From a bacterium (lineage in GTDB: Bacteria; Chloroflexota; Dormibacteria; Aeolococcales; Bog-877): DNA of 32,315 bases. The notes below the pieces were generated by a model, which had not been told where the DNA came from, did not search any database, and was given only the letters and a program-made list of their open reading frames with translations. The position numbers and the translations under genes are program-made. Positions 15,811 through 21,569 of the stretch are shown one piece after another (positions within the stretch are counted from its first letter, which is position 1; every line of letters begins with the position of its first letter). Location of the stretch: positions 1 through 32,315 of the forward strand of contig JAJZJU010000020.1 in NCBI GenBank assembly GCA_021809895.1, read 5' to 3'.

Positions 15811-16437
15811 TTGAGGCTGCGGCCTGAAGAGGCCGTGGCTCCGCTCCCCGCGCTGCCGCTGCTGGCGAGCCGCTTAAGGTGGCTGCTGGCTGCGGCAGTG
15901 GTGCTCTTCGTCGCGCCTGTGGCCAGCGTGCTCTCGGCGCAGGGGGCGCCCCGGCCCACCGCCGCAGACCCGGCCGCGATCAGCCAGATCGCGGGCCAGG
16001 CGCGCAACATCCTCTCCCCCACCAGCTATGCGGTCACCATGCCCCTTCAGGAGGCGCGGGTCACACCGCCCCCCACCCCGGTGCCGGTGGTCGCGGCAGG
16101 CCCGGCGGCGTCGTTGAGCGTTGCCTCCTCCCCCTACGGGAGCTCCTTTTGGCAGCCGGTGGCGGAGCCACCGGTGGGCACCATCAAGCAGATCATCTGG
16201 GCAGCGGGGCAGAAGTACAACGTCTCCTACAGCTGGCTTTTGTCGGTGGCGGAATGCGAGTCGGGACTGGATCCCACCGCCGTCAACCGCTCCTCGGGCG
16301 CCAGCGGCTTGTTCCAGTTCATGCCGGCCACCTTCTACGGCCACGGTGGCACCGACATCTGGAATCCGACCCAGCAGGCTGACATCGCGGCCAAGATGTT
16401 CTCGATCGGGGAATCGTCGGAGTGGGTCTGCAAGTAG
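15811..16437 (+). CDS. Lytic transglycosylase (SLT domain), membrane-anchored or secreted
   Basis: This 208-residue protein would cleave the glycan strand of peptidoglycan outside the membrane. The N-terminal hydrophobic segment (about 23-43) is a signal peptide or anchor. A Pro/Ala-rich linker follows, then an SLT domain at about 122-205 with catalytic Glu150 in AECESGLDPTAVNRSSGASGLFQFMPATF. That motif is characteristic: E-S, then the GxxGLxQ-like SGASGLFQF. The track starts 31 codons upstream, in the CHAP gene's shadow. TTG 15811, two bases after the CHAP stop, gives a full signal peptide; GTG 15835 is an alternative. Tandem arrangement with a CHAP enzyme suggests concerted glycan and peptide cleavage. 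Confidence 0.85.
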   Translation: MRLRPEEAVAPLPALPLLASRLRWLLAAAVVLFVAPVASVLSAQGAPRPTAADPAAISQIAGQARNILSPTSYAVTMPLQEARVTPPPTPVPVVAAGPAASLSVASSPYGSSFWQPVAEPPVGTIKQIIWAAGQKYNVSYSWLLSVAECESGLDPTAVNRSSGASGLFQFMPATFYGHGGTDIWNPTQQADIAAKMFSIGESSEWVCK

Positions 16438-16440
16438 ACT
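16435..16440 (+). promoter_or_regulatory. Candidate -10 box before the 65-residue ORF
   Basis: TAGACT lies eight bases before ATG 16449 and is identical to the box before the response regulator. It overlaps the TAG stop of the transglycosylase gene, so chance is a real alternative. Confidence 0.2.
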
Positions 16441-16448
16441 GAGCTGGC

Positions 16449-16646
16449 ATGGGACCGCTCGCCCGCCTGTTGCTCAGTCGGCGCTGGCAGGAGTCCAAAC
16501 TGCGTGAGGATATGCAGGGTGTGGTTCTGCTGCTGGGTTCTTTCTTCGGCCACCAGCCTCCTCACATCGACCCCTTGCCGACCGTGATAGGCACTCCGCT
16601 GGAGAGCGACCAAGAGGCGGACCAGCTGCCGGTCCGACCGCCGTGA
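16449..16646 (+). CDS. Small protein of unknown function (65 residues)
   Basis: This short ORF fills the gap between the transglycosylase and M20 genes. It begins MGPLARLLLSRRWQESKLRED, then a hydrophobic patch (GVVLLLGSFFG) and a Pro/Asp-rich tail. It has no recognisable domain. Codon use is GC-rich in third positions like its neighbours, and the gap is otherwise unexplained. There is no Shine-Dalgarno, but a TAGACT box is eight bases upstream. I rate it plausible but unproven. Confidence 0.4.
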   Translation: MGPLARLLLSRRWQESKLREDMQGVVLLLGSFFGHQPPHIDPLPTVIGTPLESDQEADQLPVRPP

Positions 16647-16661
16647 GATTCACAGAATCTC
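16645..16661. promoter_or_regulatory. 17-bp perfect palindrome, candidate operator of the M20 operon
   Basis: GAGATTC-ACA-GAATCTC is a perfect inverted repeat of seven-base arms with a three-base centre. It starts at the end of the 65-residue ORF and ends just before the TAGAAT box of the M20 gene, so it occupies the -35 region. That fits a dimeric repressor or activator site. It could instead be a weak terminator hairpin, since CCTTT follows, but a proper T-run is missing. Confidence 0.4.
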
Positions 16662-16664
16662 CTT

Positions 16665-16670
16665 TAGAAT
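16665..16670 (+). promoter_or_regulatory. Candidate leaderless promoter -10 box for the M20 gene
   Basis: TAGAAT is followed by CAGGCG and the ATG of the M20 gene. The 16-base string TTAGAATCAGGCGATG that contains it occurs again, exactly, at 23557-23572 before an unrelated gene. With no Shine-Dalgarno present, transcription starting at or near the ATG is likely. Confidence 0.4.
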
Positions 16671-16676
16671 CAGGCG

Positions 16677-17840
16677 ATGACTTCTCTGGAGCGGGCGGCC
16701 CCGGCCCGGCTCACGTGGCTCTCGGAGCGCAGACCGGCCTTTGAGAGTCTGCTCGAGGAGCTGGTGCGGCAGCAGTCTCCCAGCGAAGATCAGGCGCGCC
16801 TGGAGGCGATATCCGAACTGGTCGGGGCCCGTCTGCACGAGCTGGTGCACCCTGACAGGCTGGAGCTTGTCCCCGGCTTGGGCAGACCCGCCCTCAGGTT
16901 GAGCTTGGGCCGGGGTGGCGAGCCCAAAGTCCTGCTTCTGGCGCACCTGGACACCGTCTGGGACGTCGACTCCTTCGACCCGCTGTACACAGTCAGGGAC
17001 GGGATTGCCTACGGGCCGGGGGTGTTCGACATGAAGGGTGGCCTGGTGGTCGGAGCGGCCGCGCTGGCGGCCCTGCAGGAGGAGGGATGGACTGGCCCCG
17101 AAGTCACCCTCCTCTGCACCACGGATGAGGAGGTTGGCAGCGCCGCGTCCCGAGCCCTGATCGAATCGGAGGCGCGCCGACACCGGGCGGTGCTGGTGCT
17201 GGAGCCGCCGGTGGCTGGGGCCGTCAAGACGGCGCGCAAGGGTGTGGGCACATATCACATTGAGGTCGAAGGCCGAGCGGCCCACGCAGGGTTGGAGCCC
17301 GAGAAGGGGGTCAACGCGGTGGTCGAGCTGGCAGCCCTGGTGGGGCAGATCGCCGCGTTGGGCCGACCCGAGGTGGGCACCACTGTGAATCCGACCGTGT
17401 TTCGTGGTGGCGGGCGAGTAAACGTGGTGCCCGCCCATGCGGAGCTGAGCTGCGACGTCCGGTTCGCTACCGCTGCAGAGGCCGATCGGCTCGAGCAGGA
17501 GATGCGCGAGCTCCGCGCCCACGACCCCCAGGCGACGGTGACGGTCAGGGGAGGCGCCAACCGTCCCCCCCTGGAGCCAGCGGCCTCAAGGGAGCTCTTC
17601 GCGTTGGCCAGGGATGTCGCCACCGACCTCGGCCTCCCCCAGCTTCAGAGCGCAATGGTGGGCGGTGGCAGCGATGGCAACTTCACCGCCGCCGTGGGAG
17701 TGCCAACCCTCGACGGGCTTGGCATTGTTGGCGGTAACGCCCATGCCCCCGGGGAGTGGGCCGAGCTTGCCAGCATCGCGCCCCGCGCGGCGCTGCTGGC
17801 TGGAGTGATCGAGGCGGTCTGTTTGGGGGCACTGCAATGA
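16677..17840 (+). CDS. M20-family metallopeptidase/amidohydrolase (carboxypeptidase G2-like)
   Basis: This is a 387-residue cytoplasmic zinc hydrolase that cleaves amide bonds of peptides or N-acyl amino acids. Metal and catalytic motifs: His90 in LLAHLDTVW, Asp118 in GPGVFDMKGG, Glu151-Glu152 in CTTDEEVGS, Glu176 in LVLEPP, and a C-terminal His in VGGNAHAPGEW. The lid-domain motif is GRAAHAG at 199-205. GGGSDGNFTAAVGVPTLDGLG is typical of the CPG2/ArgE-like branch. Its stop overlaps the start of the OSBS/N-acylamino-acid racemase gene (ATGA). In Geobacillus kaustophilus a racemase of that family works with an M20 L-desuccinylase to convert D- to L-amino acids, so a similar deacylase role is a fair inference here. 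A 17-bp palindrome and TAGAAT box precede it. Confidence 0.88.
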   Translation: MTSLERAAPARLTWLSERRPAFESLLEELVRQQSPSEDQARLEAISELVGARLHELVHPDRLELVPGLGRPALRLSLGRGGEPKVLLLAHLDTVWDVDSFDPLYTVRDGIAYGPGVFDMKGGLVVGAAALAALQEEGWTGPEVTLLCTTDEEVGSAASRALIESEARRHRAVLVLEPPVAGAVKTARKGVGTYHIEVEGRAAHAGLEPEKGVNAVVELAALVGQIAALGRPEVGTTVNPTVFRGGGRVNVVPAHAELSCDVRFATAAEADRLEQEMRELRAHDPQATVTVRGGANRPPLEPAASRELFALARDVATDLGLPQLQSAMVGGGSDGNFTAAVGVPTLDGLGIVGGNAHAPGEWAELASIAPRAALLAGVIEAVCLGALQ

Positions 17841-18991
17841 AGGTCGACCAACTCCTACCCCTTTCGGTAGAGCGAGCCCGTTTGAGGGTGGTCTCGCTGC
17901 CCCTGGTGTCCCCGTTTACCACCAGCTTCGGCACCCAGGTGGAGCGTCGAGCCCTTCTGGTGGAGCTTTACTCCCAGGGGTTGGTCGGCCTCGGCGAGTG
18001 CGCCGCCGGCATCGATCCCGGCTACTCTTCGGAGACCTACCGCACCGCCATTGAAGCGTTGAGGCGCCACATACTGCCTTCCATCCTCGGCCGTGAGGCG
18101 GCTTCAGTGGCAGCCCAGGCTGAGCGTTGGGGATGGGTTCGCGGCCACCTGATGGCCAAGGCCGCTGTCGAGATGGCGCTGCTGGACCTGGCCGGACAGA
18201 TGGCCGGGCTCAGTCTCAAGGAGATCCTGGGAGGCGTCAAAGAACGGATCCCCAGCGGGGTCAGCATCGGCATTCAAACGTCTTTGGACGCTACCCTGAG
18301 CGCCATCGAGGGCTACCTGGGTCAGGGATATCAGCGCATCAAGCTGAAGTGCAAGCCCGGATACGACATCCAGCTGGCGGGAGCGGTCCGAGCACGGTTC
18401 CCGGACACCCCGGTGATGCTGGACGCCAACAGCGCCTACACGCTGGCGGATGCCCCCCGGCTGCGGGAGCTGGACCAGTTTCACCTGATGATGATCGAGC
18501 AGCCGCTGGCTCACGACGACCTCATCGACCATGCGGAGCTGCAGTCTCAGATCGAGACCCCGATCTGCCTGGACGAGAGCGTGGAGTCCCTGGCCGACCT
18601 CAGGGCAGCCCTGCACCTGGGCTCGGGACGGATCCTCAACATAAAACTCGGCCGGGTGGGCGGGATGCTGCCGTCGAGAGCGATCCACGACAGCTGCCTG
18701 GCCGCGGGCTGGCCGGTATGGTGCGGCGGCATGCTCGAGACCGGAATCGGCCGGGCGGCCAACCTGGCGCTGGCGTCGCTGCCCGGATTCACGCTCCCCG
18801 GGGACACCTCCGCCAGCGACCGGTATTTCCAAGAGGACCTGCTTGCCGAGCCGTTCACACTGGCTGGAGATGGGACCCTGCCGGTCCCCAGCGGCCCCGG
18901 GCTCGGAGTGCAGGTCGATCCGCGGCGTCTCGACCGGGCCACGGTCCTGATGGAGGAGGTGGCCGCGACCGTCCCCATGGCGGGAGCTTGA
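17837..18991 (+). CDS. o-Succinylbenzoate synthase / N-acylamino-acid racemase (enolase superfamily)
   Basis: This is a 384-residue MLE-subgroup enolase-superfamily enzyme. The catalytic Lys pair is K169-x-K171 (RIKLKCKPG). The metal ligands are D196 (LDANSAYTLAD), E221 (MIEQPL) and D246 (PICLDES), and the second base is K270 (NIKLGRVGG). WCGGMLETGIGRAANLALASLPGFTLPGDTSASDRYF is the hallmark of the NSAR/OSBS family, which makes menaquinone precursors (MenC) and/or racemises N-succinylamino acids. No other men gene is present, and translation is coupled (ATGA) to an M20 deacylase. I therefore favour the racemase role; MenC activity is not excluded. The track's upstream start lies in the M20 gene and is rejected. 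Confidence 0.88.
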   Translation: MKVDQLLPLSVERARLRVVSLPLVSPFTTSFGTQVERRALLVELYSQGLVGLGECAAGIDPGYSSETYRTAIEALRRHILPSILGREAASVAAQAERWGWVRGHLMAKAAVEMALLDLAGQMAGLSLKEILGGVKERIPSGVSIGIQTSLDATLSAIEGYLGQGYQRIKLKCKPGYDIQLAGAVRARFPDTPVMLDANSAYTLADAPRLRELDQFHLMMIEQPLAHDDLIDHAELQSQIETPICLDESVESLADLRAALHLGSGRILNIKLGRVGGMLPSRAIHDSCLAAGWPVWCGGMLETGIGRAANLALASLPGFTLPGDTSASDRYFQEDLLAEPFTLAGDGTLPVPSGPGLGVQVDPRRLDRATVLMEEVAATVPMAGA

Positions 18992-19043
18992 GCAGTGTCC
19001 CGGAACTGTCGGACCGGGCCGTGAGCGCGCCAGGGGGCGGCCC

Positions 19044-19679
19044 ATGAACGAGGTGGTCGTCGTGGGAGACGCCGAGTTGCAACGGCGCACCCACCAGCTC
19101 CTGCCAAATTTTCAGGTGATCGGCATAGCCGAGGATCCCGACTTCGGGGACCCCATCACCAGCGTGGCCCCGCTGCGTTCACTGATCGAGAGCTCAGATC
19201 CCCCCGATGCTGTGGTGTGCTCTGCCAGCCCAGGATTCACGGTGCTGAGCCAGCTGGCACACTTCCCCCCGAACCGCTGCTTCATCCACCCCAGCAGCCC
19301 GGTCGGGTGGCCGATGGAGACGATGCGCTGGATGGCCGAGGCCACCGGGATGGCGCTGCTGCCCAATCTTGAGGCGCTGCCGGCCGCAATCCTCGCCCGC
19401 GGGCTGCAGCCCGCTCCCAAGCCCCAGGAGGGGCCCGCTGCTCTGCCCGCCAAACGAAACCAGCAGCCAACCCCGCCAGGCGAGGATGAGAGTGACCCTC
19501 GGGACCGAGATTTCGCTTGGGCCGACGCCACCCCGGTCCAGGTCCCCCCACCTCCGGTCTCCCTCGACCCCGAGCCGGTCCCGCGCGCGCCGCAGGTGAT
19601 CGACGCTGGTCCTCAGTCGCCGCGCAGCGCCTACCTGCCGACCGATCTGCTGCGGCCCCTGCGGCCACGGACGGGCTGA
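19044..19679 (+). CDS. Unrecognised protein with receiver-like N-terminus and Pro-rich tail
   Basis: This 211-residue protein begins with an alternating beta/alpha pattern (MNEVVVVGDAELQRRTHQLL, PDAVVCSASPGFTVLSQLA) resembling a degenerate receiver or the pseudo-receiver at the start of CpaE-like proteins, but phospho-site residues are not evident. The last 90 residues are disordered, rich in Pro, Asp and Arg (PTPPGEDESDPRDRD, PPPPVSLDPEPVPRAP). ATG 19044 follows a G-rich stretch. The gene is six bases ahead of the next unknown ORF and heads the run leading to folB and T4SS module B. A regulatory or localisation role for that machinery is conceivable but unsupported. Confidence 0.65.
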   Translation: MNEVVVVGDAELQRRTHQLLPNFQVIGIAEDPDFGDPITSVAPLRSLIESSDPPDAVVCSASPGFTVLSQLAHFPPNRCFIHPSSPVGWPMETMRWMAEATGMALLPNLEALPAAILARGLQPAPKPQEGPAALPAKRNQQPTPPGEDESDPRDRDFAWADATPVQVPPPPVSLDPEPVPRAPQVIDAGPQSPRSAYLPTDLLRPLRPRTG

Positions 19680-19685
19680 GCTTCG

Positions 19686-20093
19686 ATGCCAAGCATGCCC
19701 ATGCGGCGGCGTGCCCCCAGCTCGGATCAGCTGGACCGCGGCAGATCGGAGCTGCAACGCGCCATGGCGGTCGTTGACGACGTGGCTCGGACCGGCAACC
19801 TGGCGCGGCTTGGGCAGGCCTTCGCCGGCGATGCGCTGAGCGAGGTGAGGTCGAGATTCCACGCCTACCAGATGGCGGGAATCCAGGTCAGCCCGTTCAG
19901 AGAGTCCCTTCACGTGGAGCTGGCACCGGCGCGACCGGGCGGCGGACTCCAGTTGAGGGTGAGGTATCGCGACCGCACCAGCTTCCTCTGCTCCGGTGAC
20001 CAGCCGGTGACCGCCAACGACCCCGTCCAGCTGTCCCTGGTGATGGACACCACCCTCGACCCCTGGAAGGTGGTATTCATAGCGGAAGAGTGA
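19686..20093 (+). CDS. Unrecognised small soluble protein, possible NTF2/Tim44-like fold
   Basis: This 135-residue protein has a basic N-terminus (MPMRRRAPSSDQLDR), one long helix (AMAVVDDVARTGNLARLGQAFAGDALSEVRSRFHAYQ), then several beta strands (ESLHVELAPA, LQLRVRYRDRTSFLC, VQLSLVMDTT, WKVVFIAEE). The helix-then-sheet order recalls NTF2/SnoaL or Tim44-like domains, but I cannot name a family. It follows the preceding gene by six bases and is probably cotranscribed with it. It has no signal peptide or membrane segment. Confidence 0.6.
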   Translation: MPSMPMRRRAPSSDQLDRGRSELQRAMAVVDDVARTGNLARLGQAFAGDALSEVRSRFHAYQMAGIQVSPFRESLHVELAPARPGGGLQLRVRYRDRTSFLCSGDQPVTANDPVQLSLVMDTTLDPWKVVFIAEE

Positions 20094-20122
20094 GCCGCGC
20101 CGGGGACCGCTCCGGTGCATGC

Positions 20123-20128
20123 TACGCT
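20123..20128 (+). promoter_or_regulatory. Candidate -10 box before the acidic-linker protein gene
   Basis: TACGCT is followed by GAGGGGG and ATG 20136. The spacing fits a leaderless start, although GAGGGGG could itself serve as a degenerate ribosome site. Confidence 0.2.
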
Positions 20129-20135
20129 GAGGGGG

Positions 20136-20639
20136 ATGCGAGCCCGCATGCTCAGGGCTCCAACAGTTGATCGGGAAGCAAGTGTGACCAAAGCCAAGAA
20201 CCACGAGGTCCCGTCGTCTCCGCGAGCGGCGGAGACGGAGGCCTCCGCGCCCGCGGACGACGACGAGGTTACCCTCGACCCTGAGGACGAGCTCGAGGAA
20301 GAGGACCTGGTTGAACCTGAGGCGGCGGTGGTCCCTCGACCCCAGCCCCGGCCCTCCCCTCCCCGTCCATGGGGTGGAAATCGTGGCAACATCTCCCCTG
20401 AGGACCTGTCTCCGGAGGAGCTAACCCCCGAGATGAGATGGCCGCCGGGCACCTGGGTGAGGGTCACCGACGTGGTCCGGCACAGCACCGGCGAGCCGGT
20501 TGGAACCATTGCGGTCGGCGACATCGGGCAGGTGACCGCAGCACTCTCCCAGACCCTGGTGGTCCTATTCCCCACCAGGGACAACCGCCGGGAGGTGCTC
20601 CACATCGACTCCATCGAGGCGGTAGAAGCTCCCGAGTGA
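20136..20639 (+). CDS. Unrecognised protein with acidic disordered region and C-terminal SH3-like barrel
   Basis: This protein is about 167 residues. The N-terminal part is basic (MRARMLRAPTVDREASVTKAKNHEV), then strongly acidic (ADDDEVTLDPEDELEEEDLVEPE) and Pro/Arg-rich. The C-terminal 65 residues (WPPGTWVRVTDVVRHSTGEPVGTIAVGDIGQV...VVLFPTRDNRREVLHIDSIEAVE) look like a small SH3/KOW-type beta barrel with the GTWVRV and VGDIGQV turns. ATG 20136 is preferred to the track's GTG 20115; GTG 20184 is also possible. Its stop overlaps a GTG in the folB frame (GTGA), suggesting coupling with folB. Function unknown. Confidence 0.6.
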   Translation: MRARMLRAPTVDREASVTKAKNHEVPSSPRAAETEASAPADDDEVTLDPEDELEEEDLVEPEAAVVPRPQPRPSPPRPWGGNRGNISPEDLSPEELTPEMRWPPGTWVRVTDVVRHSTGEPVGTIAVGDIGQVTAALSQTLVVLFPTRDNRREVLHIDSIEAVEAPE

Positions 20640-20695
20640 CCCCCGCCCGCGCCTTCGATGCGGAATTAGTTGGGGAGTCGCCGCCGGGTTCCCAC

Positions 20696-21058
20696 ATGCC
20701 GGGAACCCTGATTCTCCATGGGCTGAGGTTCTTCGGGCACCACGGCCAGAGCGACGCGGAGCGCGGGCTGGGCTCCCACTTTGTGGTGGACCTCGATCTC
20801 AGCACCGACTTCGCGCGTGCCGCGGAATCGGATCAGCTCGCGGACACGATCAGCTATCCCGAGGTCTACGAATTGGCGCGGCGGCTCACCGAGGAGACCG
20901 AATTCCATCTCCTGGAGGCGCTTGCGGCGCGCCTGGCCGGTGCCGTCATGGCCATGCCAGGCGTGCTGTCCGTCCGAGTCCGAGTCACCAAACAGCCGCG
21001 GCTCCCACTCCAGGAGCAGGGATTCGCGGTGGAGTTGGTGCTGCCCAGCCCTCAGTAG
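20696..21058 (+). CDS. folB: Dihydroneopterin aldolase
   Basis: This is the folate-pathway enzyme that cleaves 7,8-dihydroneopterin to 6-hydroxymethyl-dihydropterin and glycolaldehyde. From ATG 20696 the protein is 120 residues, the usual size. Conserved elements: LILHGLRFFGHHG (5-17), Glu22 in SDAERGLG, FVVDLDLSTDF (29-39), ISYPEVYEL (52-60, active-site Tyr54), FHLLEALAARLA (70-81) and Lys99 in VRVRVTKQPRLPL. A 20-codon N-terminal extension from GTG 20636 is open and overlaps the preceding stop. That start cannot be excluded and would favour coupling. No folP or folK is in the window; the gene stands between unknown ORFs and T4SS module B. Confidence 0.9.
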   Translation: MPGTLILHGLRFFGHHGQSDAERGLGSHFVVDLDLSTDFARAAESDQLADTISYPEVYELARRLTEETEFHLLEALAARLAGAVMAMPGVLSVRVRVTKQPRLPLQEQGFAVELVLPSPQ

Positions 21059-21186
21059 GCGGACCTGAGCAGCGCCTCCACCAGACCGGCCGGTGGACCC
21101 GCCGGAAGACGTTCCAGCAGTGGTAGCTGGATCGCCTCCTGAAGGCCACGGCCGGTAGGAGTCCAGAACCAGGCGAGACCGGACAT
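21052..21186 (-). CDS. Possible 44-residue small protein between folB and the PrgI-like gene
   Basis: On the minus strand an ATG at 21186 opens a 44-codon ORF (MSGLAWFWTPTGRGLQEAIQ...VEALLRSAY) ending in TGA at 21052-21054, overlapping the folB stop. It is below the ORF track's size limit and fills an otherwise empty 136-base gap. Aromatic start and amphipathic helix are plausible for a small regulatory or structural peptide. There is no good Shine-Dalgarno and third-position GC is somewhat lower than in neighbours, so it may be chance. Confidence 0.25.
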   Translation of the reverse strand: MSGLAWFWTPTGRGLQEAIQLPLLERLPAGPPAGLVEALLRSAY

Positions 21187-21194
21187 AGGCGTTT

Positions 21195-21569
21195 GTGAGG
21201 ACGCCTGCCTCTCAAACGAGCATCCGACGGGACCGGGTAGGCGGCACCGTCCACTTCACCGCCCCCGCCCCCCACGAGGAGATCATCGCCTGGGGGCTGC
21301 CGGCCGGTCGCTTGGGGTTGGTCGCTGCCGGGGCTGTGGCAGCGGCCACATGCCTCAACCTCCCTGAGCCGGACTGGCTGCGAGGGTTAGAGGCTACGTC
21401 TACCATGGCCGGTGCGGCTGCTCTGGCATGGGCTCGGTTGGGCGGGCTCCCGGCATGGCACTGGGCCCTCCTTCTCCTGCGCATGGTCTGGCGCAACCGT
21501 GCAGGAATCCTCCATCGACGGACCGGTTGGGCGCCGGTGGAGCTGGCTGGGCCCGATCCCACCAGGTGA
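21195..21569 (+). CDS. PrgI/VirB3-like membrane protein (T4SS module B)
   Basis: This 124-residue protein has the same layout as the PrgI-like protein of module A: an N-terminal strand (VHFTAPAPHEEIIAWGLPAGRL), two hydrophobic helices (about 38-52 and 70-80, with a third short one near 88-98), and a basic C-terminal part. It lies immediately before the second VirB4-like gene, with a GTGA overlap, exactly as PrgI precedes VirB4 in module A. The sequence match to PrgI is weak, so the call leans on context. GTG 21195 is the first start of its ORF; no strong Shine-Dalgarno is seen. Confidence 0.65.
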   Translation: MRTPASQTSIRRDRVGGTVHFTAPAPHEEIIAWGLPAGRLGLVAAGAVAAATCLNLPEPDWLRGLEATSTMAGAAALAWARLGGLPAWHWALLLLRMVWRNRAGILHRRTGWAPVELAGPDPTR

